DNA from: Sipunculus nudus
Lineage: Eukaryota; Annelida; Sipuncula; Golfingiida; Sipunculidae
Length of the DNA stretch: 64,000 nucleotides
Assembly (NCBI GenBank): GCA_026874595.1
Contig: CM049314.1
Location: 56,590,300 to 56,654,299, forward strand
Reading direction: 5' to 3'
Below are positions 24,301-37,165 of the stretch, piece after piece (the first letter of the stretch is position 1; every line of letters begins with the position of its first letter). The notes beneath the pieces are model-generated. The model ran no database searches. It was given only the letters and a program-made list of their open reading frames with translations, and was not told where the DNA came from. A program made the position numbers and the translations under genes.

Positions 24301-27196
24301 GGACCATTTACCTCATGCAAGAACAGCAACTGGGTTAGAGATTGGTTTGAGCTCTAAACATTTTTTAACAGTCATAACAAATTTAATAAAGGCACACCCT
24401 ATACACAATCTGTATTATAGCATGAATCGCAGTAGGATTTGCACAAAGAGTCATTGTTGAGTGGTAATGTCATATTTAGTCAAACATTTCAGAGTCGCCA
24501 CAAAACGGATCCAGATTATGGTATATAAATTAAGCTTGTTGTAAAAAAAGACAAGAAACAAACAAAACATTATTATAAAGACACAAACGTGTGTATGTGG
24601 TTTTGGGTTACTACTAAACGGATATAAACCGGGCCATTTCAATGAAGGTATGGTAAAAAAAGGTGGGAAACTAGTTAAACATTCTTATGTAGAAAAGCCT
24701 GGATATATATGGCTTTCGGTCACTACTCAACGGATAGAAACCGTGACATTTTCAAAACAGCTGTTTCTGTATGTTTATTTGAATAAAATTCATATGAACC
24801 TTAACATATCCTTTGTTTGCAAGTAATTTGTCATACTTATTAAATTTGACAGTTTGATGGAATTATTCATATTGAAATCATTGCAATATATCTACACACA
24901 TATGCGCACACAAATAAATGAATACGTACATCCTGGATATTACCCCGGCTCATTCAATACACTCTAAGTAGGTTAACTAGATAATGATAACACATAATTA
25001 AGCAGGTGAGATACAACTCTAATTCTACTTTAATACTTCTAGCAAAATTACACAATGAACAATAATACTTTACCGTTTACTGATATAAACACAGGCATAT
25101 ATATCAAACATACCAGCTGATTGCACTACACAAAGCGCGCTACTAGGTAACTTGTTCCCTACTAAAGGTGTTTTGATATCCGCGATTAGAACTCGAAGTA
25201 AATGAAGCGAAATCAGCAGTGAAGTTGACGTGTTGTTCATGGTGTTTTAGAACATAAGTCTGACGTCAAATATCTTCATATATATCTTCGATATCTTCAA
25301 AGAATACCAAGGGGTGGCAGGTATTTTTATTTCAATTATTATAAGTGCCTCACTAAGCATGATAACCTCAATACTGCTCAGGTTTACAACAGTTTTCCTC
25401 GATGACCTTATAAAAGCAATAAATGTTAAGTGCAAAGGAAGGCGGATCACAGTAAAATGGACATCCAATATATATATAGGTTTACTCTGTTTGCTTTTGT
25501 AGTTTCTGTTAATTCTTGCCAACACGAAAAGAACAGTTACTGGATTAGCAGCTGGCACATTGGTTTTAAGATGTGTTATGGTTGGATCTCTAAGCACAAA
25601 ATGGACATTAAGCACATTAAACCATCCCTGTTTCTATGTTCACATGTATGCGAGTTTAGAAACACAACACATGGAACAATCATTGCATAGAACGCAACAT
25701 AAATGAATTATAACTCGTCACTCATTTATTTTGTGCACTGCGCAAACGGCATTCATTGGTGCTGTTTAAAATTTACCCTGTGTACTGTGCAAATTAGAAT
25801 CTGTTGGTGTGGCTGCAATTTTCTGTTCGCTTTTACAGTAAGGTGTCTATTAGTGGGGGATCCACTTCACTGTAGGCTTCTATCTTCCATTGTGTCGGTT
25901 TCCTATCTCGCTCAGTTCTTTACGCAAGCTCTTTTCATCAATAAACGGGATGGCGGATATATAAGAATATGTGTGTGTGGGGGGGGGGGAGCCTCGTATG
26001 CAATAGGTTGTCAGTTACATTATGGCTATGCACGTACGCCTGTACGAGGACACCTGTCAGACACGCTTCATAGGCATGATCTATTGCTTACAAAATTCTG
26101 ATAATACACGTTGAAAGCAAATTATATCACATATGCTTATGTTATATGGCGGGGACTGTTCCTACAACTCTCCCACATTCCTCTCTACATAAATTTGTTG
26201 TTCTTTTTGTGTGATTGAGTGTATTAACTTACAACGATTACGATTAATTAACCGCATCAGCTACAAAACTTTTTTTCTTTCGTGACACGATATGCTTAAT
26301 AATAAACACATAGTATCTCCGACAGCAAAGGCTAGGGGTACCCGTCCCCTGATTGTTTACCATTTGCCCGTCAAAAACTATAGAATTTTTAAAAAAAAAA
26401 GATATATTATTTTTTTCTAAAGAAACATTCGGAGATTCTTCCAACAACGCCGAATTAAATAACATGAGACATGAATAATAATTTATCCATTAAAGCATTT
26501 TTCCTCTCATCTTTAATAAATACTGGTATTTCCAAATCAAGAAATCTTTATGATTTACATCTTTGCTTTGAAAACAATATACAAAATTAGGTAACGGGTT
26601 TCTTAATAAACATATTTATTTTAGAATATGGAAATTATGTTAAGTATTTTATACATTTACGATTTAAGTAGAAAATGAAATTTCGATTTTTTATTTATGT
26701 TTTGTGAATCTATCGTTCATACTAACGTTTTTGGAATAAGTTGGTTTGAATATATGCCATCTGTATCTGATTGGTGGAATCAAATTGTCAGGAAAACTCA
26801 TTATTCGATGAATAATGGGTGTCACAGTGTTCCAGTGATCTCTGTTTATACTGGATTACTGATCTGTATATTGTGGTGATTATAAAAACATGCAAAACAT
26901 ACAAACTGTGTGACACAGACCAGAGGTATGGTTATAAAACAATTCGTTCCACAAAGATGCGATAATTCGATCCGCTAAAGACTTAATAAATATTTACCGA
27001 GTGCGTAAAACCATTATGTAAATTCAGGGTTATAAATCCTTACCAAATGACCATACGTACCATTGTGTCGTCTGGCCCCTCAGTGGTAAACAAAATTAGA
27101 AAATGATAGCATGCAGATTACAGTAAAAAAGGAAATAAACAAACTTCATTTCTCCAGAAAGGAGCACCGTTAAGCAGTATCAACATCAGTGCTAAA
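24301..27196. other. Intergenic, no supported gene
   Basis: Contains AT-rich sequence, a G run at about 25979 and A/T runs near 26270 and 26390. ORFs up to 132 codons (25703-26101) and overlapping opposite-strand frames at 25247-25690 show no recognisable domain. I did not annotate them. Confidence 0.45.
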
Positions 27197-28732
27197 ATGA
27201 GATATCTCCATACAAGGCACTTGCTTGTTATGACCATTAGTGCATTTATAACTGGGGCTTTGACCGTAGGACCCAGTTCTGGATGTCACGGAAATGGCAC
27301 CTCCCTTAATTGTTCTGGGCTGGGATTAAGCAGACTTCCGTTCAGTTACTTAACAGCCTCTGTTTCTAAGGATATTCCCATGGTTAACTTCACAGCGCTG
27401 AACATGTCAAACACAAATCTGTCTACTCAACAACTTTGTACATGGATCCTTGCTTCAGATATTCAACATTTGGACATGACTTATAATAACATCGGTGATG
27501 ACACATAATTTGAATGCCGTAAAAACAACAATATTACCCAACTCAAGGACGATTCCGTTCGTGGATTTATGCATCTGCAAGGTCTGAATGTAGAGAACAA
27601 CTGCCTGGAAACAATAAACTTTTCACATTTCCGTGATCTGCATGCCCTGAGATATCTGATTCTTCGGAACAACCGGATCAGTGAGTGTGTAACTTCGGAA
27701 GGTACAGGTTGGATGGACCAGCTTTTGTATTTAGACTTGAGTTACAACCGATTGGTTCTTCCCTTGGATTTGGAGTCGTTTCCGAAACCTCTTTCTCTGC
27801 TTCATAATCCCCTATTCTGTGGCTGTAAAGTCAGATTGTTTGGGGAAAAATTGGGTAGGCATGTATCAGCGGCTTGCCAAGATTCACAAAATATAACTAA
27901 AATAAATTCAGACACGTGTTTATACGTGTTTGAGAATAAGCTAGGAGCCCAAATACCACAAAGGTGTGAACCCCCTGAAAATGAAACAGTAGATGATTTA
28001 CGATACCTGTACAAAGCTCTTCCTGAATGTACAATACCTTATGTGTATTTGGAGAAGATCAACAACGGGAAAAGTGTGATGTGTGTCGCTATCGGTGGAC
28101 CGGGTATTCTTGTAAACATGACAACACCAGACAAGAAAACAATCATCTCTCCTCGTAAAGACCTGTTGGCAATAGTAAAGGTACCTGTAAAGCATGATGG
28201 CGAGTACAGTTGTACAGTAAGGAGCCAATTTAGCAAAGAAATAGTGGTCAGTAAGTCTACATTGGTGGACAAACATTCGAGCTCCTTTATTACATACTTT
28301 GAGGAAGCAGTTTGTGAAGTGAGGATGACGGGTTTCTGGATGCGCAGTATGTGGGATTACATAATCCTTGGCATATTTTGTATAAGTATACTTGCGAATC
28401 TTGTTCTCTTGGGAAAATGGTGTTTCAAATTCCATAAGCAGAAAAAGAACAGCAATGTGAAGTTGTTGGGTCTGACGAATGTTACATACATGAACACCCT
28501 ACGAATCAAACCCAACCGACAATGCAGTACACAAAAGCCTAGTGACGATGATGAGTATCAAGAGGTCAAAGGTTTCATGGATCCACGTGATCAGGTCATA
28601 TAAAACAATATCTTGTACGAGTCTGACGGCCCTCCGTGTGCAGCTGCGTCGCCGCCCAAAAATGTTGACTCTGGCCACGCCCACTATTACTATGTAGAGG
28701 ACAAGTGGGAACAGGACCATGGACTAAAGTAA
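27197..28732 (+). pseudogene. LRR-Ig transmembrane receptor-like gene with two in-frame TAA codons
   Basis: One continuous frame of 511 codons is interrupted only by TAA at 27506-27508 (codon 104) and TAA at 28601-28603 (codon 469), ending at 28730-28732. Order: hydrophobic signal peptide (MRYLHTRHLLVMTIS start), LRR-type segments (LDMTYNNI, LRYLILRNNRIS, LLYLDLSYNRL), a CGCKVRLFG LRR-C-cap-like stretch, an Ig-like segment with a Cys pair (VMCVAIG and YSCTVRS, about 295-338), a transmembrane helix (about 386-408) and a cytoplasmic tail with DDEYQEV. It is a clear paralogue of the gene at 47165-48736 but lacks about nine codons around the first stop. Either a young pseudogene or a null allele is most likely. 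A short product of 103 residues or a second start after the first stop cannot be excluded. Confidence 0.8.
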
Positions 28733-29008
28733 GCAAAGGATACACCTTTATATAATCATTCATATGCCGGTCGCGTGTTCATAGATCATACAATGGCCTA
28801 ATTGTTTCCAACGTTTACAATTCATTTTAGATTTTAATATATATCAAATAGGGATAAAGGTCTACTTTGTTCAGTTTAATACAGTAATATGAATGTGTAT
28901 ACAGCATAATTCGAAACTCTGTAATATCTCAAGGTTCAGCATTAATGCTTATGTAAAAGAAAAATATTATGTAGAATGAACAATTAGGCTAGTAAAAGCA
29001 AGGCAATA

Positions 29009-29066
<58 letters not shown>

Positions 29067-30520
29067 CTCCAATATACTTTAAGTAGAGTATTAAGAATAA
29101 TACCTTTTTTAATATTATTTTCAATATAATCGTAGGATACTTCATTTCTGCTTATAATAAACTGTGTATAATATCAAGTCGTTGGCATTAAGCTATAGGC
29201 TTAGTGTATGCTGTCAGAATAACAATCATTTTCGTCTATAACGTTTAAAGATATGTTTCAGTACGCCAATTTTGTTTGTAGATGTGACCGGTCTTTTTCC
29301 CCTGCTGACAAACACATTTATTACATCGAGTAAACTGTGTAAAGAAAAACTTTTATAATACATATTATACCTCCCCTTACGGGCACCTCTGTTCTAAGGG
29401 CACTTTCTAATTACGGGCACTTACGGGCAGTCCCATGAAAGCAAGTAAATCTCTAGGTTAATCTGCATATATGTATGATGTACGTTTATAGTAAAGTAGC
29501 ATTGAAATATTGACAAACAGAGATGTAATTATTTATAATTATAGTTTTATGTTTATAGTCGTTAAAGCTTGTAACAAGCAAAACTGTTTAACTAAGGATG
29601 ACTATGGTTGCGGGCAGTGTACACAAAATATCTCCTTATATCCTTAAATAAAAAAACACGCTTTAATATGGTCTGTGTAGATATAATAAAATTTCTGTGA
29701 AGCAAACCAGCTTGTGCTACAGATTTATTTGTTCTCAGACTGCTCCTATGTTGGACACAACTATTTATAATATAACCGTATTCTATATTCAAGGTAGATA
29801 TATATGCTTTCATAATATGTATTATATATTAATGGATTTAATGAGTAGAGATGAGTAGACTATATTGCCAAGAAAGGTACCTGGAGTGGAACGCCAAAGC
29901 TGGGAGAAAACGTCTAGGGGGAAAGATATATATGACTGATGACAATTTGGCATGCAGTTTAAAAAAAACACATTAAACACGTTTCAATGCCAGCTGTGTG
30001 AGGAGCGGCTTGTTGTCCATTTGAGAGAGACGTGTTTCAAGTTTCACAATTTCATGAATTTAATACTCCCACATTTTTTTCTCCATGTCTTGTGCATGGT
30101 TTTAGGTGACAATGACAAACTGTTCCTATTCTAAAGCTTCAATCATATAACAACCTTCGTACTTGCAGGGTAAATAAAACAGAAAATTCGAAGTTACACA
30201 TGCGGTAATAATATTATGTATCGGCATGAAAATATCGGCGTATAAATTATATAATCTCTTTTAATCTGACGTTTGATCATACAACTCGAATTTCAACAGA
30301 AGAATACTGATTCCTGAGTGCGTTGATGATTAAAAAGAATCTGGTTAGAGTTCTGTGCCCCAGTAGTATTTTAATGACCTGATGGATCTTGTGATGACGC
30401 AAGGAAAATTAATAAGCATGAGTTACATTCAATTGATTAGTAAAGCTATTACAATATTGTCATAAATTTTCCCTTTTATTCGACACGATATTTAGTTAAG
30501 TCATAAGATATACGCTGTGC
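28733..30520. other. Intergenic with a (TA)n tract at about 29009-29064
   Basis: Apart from the TA microsatellite and a short repeated TTACGGGCAC phrase at about 29376-29430, I see no feature. Confidence 0.5.
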
Positions 30521-30529
30521 AGGCGTGGA

Positions 30530-30696
30530 TCCAGGTTTGGAAAAAGGAGGGGTCCAACCCAGGATGACTAATGTCCTAAAAGGGTCCACATGTCCAATAG
30601 GGGGGGGGGGGGGGGTCCAGACAGCAAAAATCCTAAAAAAATTTTGTGGTGGCTGAAAGGGGGGGGGCCGACTGGACCCCTCTGGATTCGCTTCTG
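30530..30696. mobile_element. Small MITE-like element with imperfect terminal inverted repeats
   Basis: The left end CAGGCGTGGATCCAGG pairs imperfectly with the right end CCTCTGGATTCGCTTCTG. The interior has G runs and GTGGTGGCTGAAAGGGG. A related 3' half occurs at about 34150-34225 (GCGGTGGCTGAAAA through GGGTCCGCTTCTG). Ends of this style are common in non-autonomous hAT-like elements, but no target-site duplication is evident. Confidence 0.55.
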
Positions 30697-31054
30697 TTGT
30701 ATTGTCAGTGGAATTAGCATGAAATTGCTTATATTGTATTCTAATTAAGCTATTTTATTCAGAATAGGCCGTCAGTACACGACTCAGTAGGCATTGAATA
30801 TTGTCCTAGTAGGCCTACATGATTCGCTGTGATAGGGAGAATGCTTTGCAACGGCCATGCATCCAGTTCTTAGTAAACAGTCGGTTAACTTAACATAAGG
30901 TTCCGAGTGATGAATCTAAACAAAAGAACACGCACGAACTCACAAACTAAAGGGTAAACTTGTTTCTATGGTAACATGTCATTTCCTGAGTCGTCTGTGA
31001 CCCAGTAATTCGTGTGGGACGTGTTCGTATCCATCTCGTCAGAAATTCACCAAA

Positions 31055-31212
31055 CTGGGATTTGCCAGTTTTCTGCGTTACTACGGGATTTGCCTGTTTT
31101 TTGCGTAACTACGGGATTTTGCCAGATTTCTGCGTTACTACGGGATTTTGCCAGGTTTCTGTGTTATTACGGGATTTTGCCAGTTTTCTACGTTAATACG
31201 GGATTTTTTTAG
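31055..31212. repeat. Short minisatellite, five units of about 27-29 bp
   Basis: TTTGCCAGTTTTCTGCGTTA followed by CTACGGGAT recurs five times with point changes. ORFs across it are repeat translation. Confidence 0.85.
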
Positions 31213-32077
31213 TCTGATTCGATTTAAGTTACATCGTACCTGAATGAAGGCCCATATTCTAATAACGTCCCCTATAGTAATAATTATTACATAAGGGTTT
31301 ACAAATGAGCTGTTTTTCTTAACCACTATTGTAATAACGTGCACTATTGTTAAAACATTTTTATTACATAAGGGGCTGCGGTTGCAATGGTTTTTGCACT
31401 CCAGCTTTGGTAAAATGAATACTGTGATACCATACACAAATCGATGTCTATAGACATGTAAATTGTAATTTATGTTATAAATATTAATAGAGTACCATCG
31501 ATTCATGAATATCATTATACCCCTTGACCAAATAACATTTGTGATTTTAACAAACACTCGCCGTAACAGTGACGAACTGTTAAATACTGTTGAGAGGGTT
31601 GATGAATAGCTGTCTATGCCCGTAAATCAAATTTTCATTAATATAATATTATATGTTATATATATATATATAAATTATACTATAATCAAAGTTATATATC
31701 AAATTAGTAATTTTTCTTAATAAAAATAAGCCACGTTAACTGTGAAATGCTTTTTCATGGAACATGAATAACATATGAACGGATAATTGAAAGAGAATTA
31801 TTGCTTTATTCTTGAAATTATTCTTTATTTTCTTTTCATTCTAAGAACTGTATTGCTATTTGTGGACAATTATCATGATCCATTATTACAATAGGCAACA
31901 CTATTAAGATTCAGGTTGGTCCAGGCACCCCAAATTGTAATAACGTCCGATAATGTAATAACCACGGTAGTGGACTATTGTTGTGTTTCATTTATAGGGT
32001 AGTAAAAAACAGGTGTTCATACATTTCACTGTTGCACCCCTGTCCAGAGTGTTTGTTAGATATTTGGGTCAAAAAAG

Positions 32078-32163
32078 GGATAAATGGAAGGCAAGTGCTG
32101 TTGTTATGAACATCAAGATCTGTCTAGTGAAAATGTATTCACTCTGCTTATTGATCAGCCACG

Positions 32164-32222
<59 letters not shown>

Positions 32223-32243
32223 AATATATATATATAAGGAAAA

Positions 32244-32290
<47 letters not shown>
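32078..32290. repeat. Duplicated 103-bp block followed by (TA)n, copy 1
   Basis: Bases 32078-32180 are identical to 33962-34064, starting GGATAAATGGAAGGC and running into TA dinucleotides in both places. Here the TA tract expands to about 120 bp with GGAATATA interruptions. Confidence 0.85.
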
Positions 32291-32604
32291 GTTTGTCTGT
32301 CTTGCAATTGTAAAGGTGTACTTGAGTTCGGCAAGAGTTAGGTTCCCATGGACCGAGTTCACCCTGTGCATACCCTAGTGTTGTTAATGATAGATGGCGC
32401 TGCGACAGACCATTCGCTAGATTTCCCCAATGGTGTCAAATTAATCCTAATTTACCTGAAAACATGGAAAAATAAACCTTTTGAGACACTATTTACATTA
32501 TACACAATATTTGTATTGTGTCTCTGTCTGAATGCATCCCGCATTCCGTACATATAAGAAATCTTAGCTTAAGTCTGCAAATATATTCGATTTTACCTGT
32601 TTAT

Positions 32605-32890
32605 AACCTCCACTAAGCGGCAGGGTTATGCTTTTGCTGGCTTTGGTTTGTTAATTTGTTTGTTAGCAACTTAGTCAAAAGTTACTGACGGAATTTGATG
32701 TAATTGTCAGGATAACTCAGCAATGATCGAAGGAATAATTGAAAAAATTTTGATACGGAAACATTCTTGATCCAGGAATATTTTAAAGGAAAAATGCGGC
32801 TTTTCTGACAGTTCCATATGAAGCTAATGAGCTGACTTGGCGGAGGTCTGCGCTCTCTAAGTGCTTTTCTAATTTCTACGTATGTTGCCC
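32605..32890 (+). mobile_element. MITE-like repeat of the TTGGCGGAGG family
   Basis: Starts AACCTCCACTAAGCGG, runs through GACGGAATTTGATG, CTCAGCAATGATCGAAGG and GATCCAGGAATATTTTAAAGG, and ends TTGGCGGAGGTCTGCGC plus a TAAGTGCTTTTCTA tail. The start and end are near-complementary. Other copies or fragments lie at 33030, 33640, 35690, 39285 (inverted) and 51788. Confidence 0.65.
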
Positions 32891-33029
32891 CCAGGCACAA
32901 TAAGGAAACTTACATATAGCGATCGTGAGGAATCTCACCTTTTTTTCTCAGTAACTTAACCGCTTTTATATACACCCATTTCGCATCTCGCATTCCTTAC
33001 CTTAGAAATCTTAGGTTTAGTCTGCAAAT

Positions 33030-33250
33030 ATATTCGACTTTACCTGTTTATTACCGGCAGGGGTTGTGCTTTTGCGGGCGTTGGTTTGTTTTTTTTTTCT
33101 GTTAGCAACATAATGCAAAAAGTTATTGACGGATTTTGATGAAATTTTCCAGTTAGCTCGGCAATGATCGAAGGAATAATTGATTATATTTTGGGAGTGA
33201 TTCATGCGAAAACCCGGAATGAGTTCTAGTGTATTATGGGGGTGGGGGGT
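33030..33250 (+). mobile_element. Partial TTGGCGGAGG-family repeat (5' part)
   Basis: Matches the 32605 copy from GGCAGGGTT through GACGGATTTTGATG and CTCGGCAATGATCGAAGG, then diverges into a G-rich stretch. Confidence 0.55.
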
Positions 33251-33270
33251 CGGAGGGGATGGTGGGGGTG

Positions 33271-33605
33271 GTTATTACATTAAGTAACTTTATTACAAAA
33301 GGGGTTACTCGGACCCAACCACTATTGTAATAACGTTGCCTATTGTAATAAATATGTATGCCAGAAAAATGTTAATGAAATTTTTGTAGTACATGGAGAT
33401 ACATGGAGAACAATTACAATTTAGAGACATTTAAGCATTAGAAAACCATACAACTGTGGCATTTTAATAAATATTTAAAAACATTTTATACCGTAAATGA
33501 CATATGTAAGTAAGTGGTTATTACATTAAGCAACTTTATTACAATAGGAGTTACTCGGACCCAACCACTATTGTAATAACGTTGCCTATTGTATTAAAAA
33601 TTTAT
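33271..33605. repeat. Pair of about 90-bp repeats 240 bp apart
   Basis: GTGGTTATTACATTAAG through CCACTATTGTAATAACGTTG occurs at about 33271 and 33511 with few differences. Related phrases with TAATAACGT also occur at about 31250-31375 and 31935, so a dispersed family is likely. Confidence 0.75.
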
Positions 33606-33639
33606 GCCATTTATGTGTGTTTGCGTGTTTGTTTGTGAA

Positions 33640-33845
33640 CTGAATCTCCATTTTCAAGGCATTTTGGGAATGGATCTGGCATATCATCCGGATCCGGACT
33701 GAGAAAACACAATAAAAGAATATTCGCACTTATGCACGAAAGAACTTGGCAATATGGGCCGATTAAGCTCAAAACAGCACGCTTTTGTCCACCATTATTG
33801 GGACCCCCCCCCCCCGGGCCTTGGCGGAGGCTTGCATTCCTTAGA
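33640..33845 (+). mobile_element. Partial TTGGCGGAGG-family repeat (3' part)
   Basis: Has TTTCAAGGCATTTTGGGAA, ATCCGGATCCGGA, GAACTTGGCAATATGGGCCG, a C run and the terminal CTTGGCGGAGGCTTGCATT. Shares this layout with 35690-35935. Confidence 0.55.
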
Positions 33846-33954
33846 ATACAGATTTCTATTTTCTCTTATGTCACAGTGTCTACCAGTTCTTTATAGATGA
33901 CCGCTGAACATTGACGTAATAGATAATTTATTACTTTGGAGGTTCATCTGGATA

Positions 33955-34064
33955 CAAAAAAGGATAAATGGAAGGCAAGTGCTGTTGTTATGAACATCAA
34001 GATCTGTCTAGTGAAAATGTATTCACTCTGCTTATTGATCAGCCACGACAACATATATATATAT
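33955..34064. repeat. Duplicated 103-bp block followed by (TA)n, copy 2
   Basis: Identical over 103 bp to 32078-32180; the TA tail is short here. Confidence 0.85.
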
Positions 34065-34230
34065 TTATACCAAGGAGGACTTATGACAAAACGTGAACAA
34101 AACGTCACCAGGTCAGGAAAGAGGGGTCAAGGCCGCAAAAATTGGTCTGAAACCCTTTAAAAAAATTGCGGTGGCTGAAAAAAGGGGGAAAGGGGTTCGG
34201 ATCCCTTGGACCTCTCCCCGGGTCCGCTTC

Positions 34231-35685
34231 TGTTCTTAAGGTAAAAATATTAATTATACTCTGGCAAATAATCTAGGTTTGATTTTCCGCCATGGACAAC
34301 CCATCCACAAAAATACCACCAGATCCAAAAAGTTTGGTTAAGGTTGAATCAGCAGAATCTGGCCTAGCTCGGATGCGATGAATTACTTGTCAAACAAATT
34401 TACTGGACCCCTGCAAGCTTTTATATCCATCTTGTTAACCTGTTCATCGTACCAGACACGCGTCATTGACCTTTGAACTCATATCCCATAGACTTTTGGT
34501 CCTAGTGACAGAATGATGAATGGTTAAAGAGATAACTATAAGTAATGAACATTTGATCTTCATACAACCATGTTTGTGTACTAATTAAGATAATTTCTCT
34601 ATTATTTAGAGGAGAAAACAAAGGATGATAAAGATGACAAATATACATAAATAAAAAAAAGTTGCCTAATTAACAAAAGGATGGTGGAAACGGGAGGCAA
34701 TGTGCTCATCTATAAATAACCAGCAAATGTAAAGAAACCATATCTGTGCAGTTTTACATATATTTCGGCGGTCTCTCAAAGGTCTCTCTTAGACTAATTC
34801 TCTGATTTCCCGTTAGAGGGTGCCTCATTCATATTTAAACTGTGAAAGAAATGAAAGAAAGAAATGAATTTTTGTTTTGTTTTGTTAATAAAAAGGTCGA
34901 GACTAAAAAAAGGTCAAAGCTCCGAACTTTTTAAGTTGCCAGGAAAACAATTAAAAAAAAAACTGGCTTCAGTGTTGGAAATGGTTCGTATAATCAAAAC
35001 AAAACTTAAACACCTTTGATAGTTCAATTACGGGATAAACAAGACCAGGTACTCATATGAAATTTTTAAAAAAGATCCCTGGAGAATGGGAGTTTCAAAT
35101 TCATAGAAAAATATGTGTCTGTGTGTCTGCTATAAATACTTCAAGAGGCCATATCACCTATCTGACCTTTATAATCTAAAAGTAAATCCCACAAAACGTG
35201 GATATCACGGCACTCAGACTGCTTTTGTTTATATTAACGTGTTTATAATATGTGGGGGACCCACCAAAACAATCGAAACAAATTCAACAAAGGCATCTGA
35301 ATGGCGGAAAGTCAAATACACTAGAGCTTTGCAACAAGTGACTTTTTCGCCTCCACATATATGCTGGACAAATTTCAAAGGCAAGGGAACTTGGCCATTT
35401 CATTCATAGATAAACTTATACATGAAAATAAAACAATTTAACTACCAATACCAAGCAATTTTAAATACCATTAATGAACCAACAATGAATATCATTACTA
35501 ATCCATTATTCTTAATTATGGAACATGCCTAATAACAGCTTACCGTCAGCGGCAAGGAAAATAGTCACACAACCATACAAAGCTATTTAACAAATATATT
35601 AATGATGTACAATTTGAATAAAGATTTTCTTATATATTATGTTTTCTCTGCCAGGATATGCGCTAATTCCTGTTCCTTTGTTCAC
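34231..35685. other. Intergenic, no feature seen
   Basis: Contains ORFs of at most 98 codons without recognisable motifs. No RNA gene or clear repeat. Confidence 0.45.
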
Positions 35686-35689
35686 AATC

Positions 35690-35935
35690 ATGAACAAAAT
35701 CCCATGAAATTTTCAAGGCATTTCGGACCCATGGGCCCATGAAGAAACGATTAGTTTTTGGTGTGGGTCCGGTTTCTGGAGATCATCAAATGATATTCAC
35801 AAGTATAAAGTAACGCTTGAACCGTGGAATATTGGTCGAATAAAGTAATCCAAAGACCAAAGACGGGTTGGGGAGCATCCCACAGTAGGGACACCCCCCC
35901 CCCCCCCCATCATGGCAGAGGCTTGCATTTCTTAT
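35690..35935 (+). mobile_element. Partial TTGGCGGAGG-family repeat (3' part)
   Basis: TTTTCAAGGCATTTCGGACC, GAACCGTGGAATATTGGTCG, a 15-base C run and ATGGCAGAGGCTTGCATTTC follow the same order as 33640-33845. Confidence 0.5.
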
Positions 35936-36839
35936 GATGAAGAGTTATAGTTTAAAATAAGACTTAAATTTATGTATATTCCTTATTCTTGTTTTCTTAA
36001 AGGTACTTGGACTCTTGCAGTATTAATCTCTTGTTATTTGATAAATCTCTCGTTAAAGTTTCCTTCCAAATGACCCGAATTTATATCTTCTGTTTGCATG
36101 TTTTTATACGTTGTTATGGTTATGTGAGCGTGGGTGGTAGTAAACCAAGTCAACCTGTCAGTTTACCATATCAAGACCGATCTTACACGTGTGTGATAAC
36201 TCAAAAAAAAACCCCGAAAGAAGAAACACAGGAGAAATACCGCTTGAGAAATCTTGATTTGCGATGTCACGCTGTACGACCATCAGGTTTTTATATATTG
36301 CATCACTGATAGCACCCGATGCCAGCTTTATACTGTTTTCTACTTTTAATATTACGGTATCTGCCAATATTTCGTTCAAAAATGCTTACACATTTTGATA
36401 AGTGAAATAAACCTTCTCCTGGCGTGACCAGCGGCGAAAAACATAAACATGTATATCGCCTTGCAAACTGGGGGCCGTTCCGCGCTACTCAACAAATCAA
36501 AATATTTTCAAGCTTCCAATTTGAGTTTCTTCTTTGTTCCTTCTTTCATGTGTCTTCCCCTTTTTGCAGTTGTTGTGCATACGCATGCGTGACCTCTGTC
36601 ATTAAATTTTGTTCATGTAGAAGACACACCTGACCTTTGTTACTGATACACAGAACCACAAACACGTATAAAACAGGTGAACTGGATATATTAAGTCCGT
36701 GTAATGGGAGGTTTTTGTAGTGATGATTTGTATTAAGCCAAAATGAGCCACAATGAACCAAAATAAAGCCCAAATGAGAGAATACACATATTACACAAAT
36801 ATTACTGTTTTAATTCCCTTGAAAATCTTCAGTCTGCCC

Positions 36840-37165
36840 GTTATCTGTCTGTCGATACATGCTTCAATTTTACAGTATTTAACTTCTGCGAGTTGTGTAT
36901 CCGTTTTATGTGTGAACGTGCGTGTATGTGTCGAACTATGTTTCAATTTTTATAGAGTATAACTCCTCTGCACGTCATATGTGTGTTGACCTATATATCA
37001 TTTTTGTACAGTCTGCAACTTCTGCACGTGATCTATGTGTCGATTCATGTTTCAATGTTTACAGTCAGTAACTTCTGCACGACATTGTGCAGACCTGTAT
37101 ATCAGTAATGTTTTTACTGTCTGTAACCTTTGCATGTCATGTAAACTTCTCGACCTGTCTATATT
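36840..37165 (+). repeat. Minisatellite-like array, about five units of 60-65 bp
   Basis: Units carry TGTGTCGA, ATGTTTCAATTTTTACAGT and TAACTTCTGCACGTCATGT with drift. The same unit occurs inverted at 38780-38970. Confidence 0.7.

Noticed and set aside
25247-25690. Overlapping ORFs on both strands
   Set aside because: Hydrophobic AT-driven frames with no conserved domain or splice support.
27506-28603. Programmed recoding (RNA editing or readthrough) of the two TAA codons
   Set aside because: Editing TAA to a sense codon needs two A-to-I changes, and no structural signal is visible; nonsense mutation is simpler. Kept only as a remote option.
32160-32290. ORFs rich in Ile-Tyr on both strands
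   Set aside because: They are translations of TA dinucleotide repeats, as at 22552-22875 and 49210-49440.
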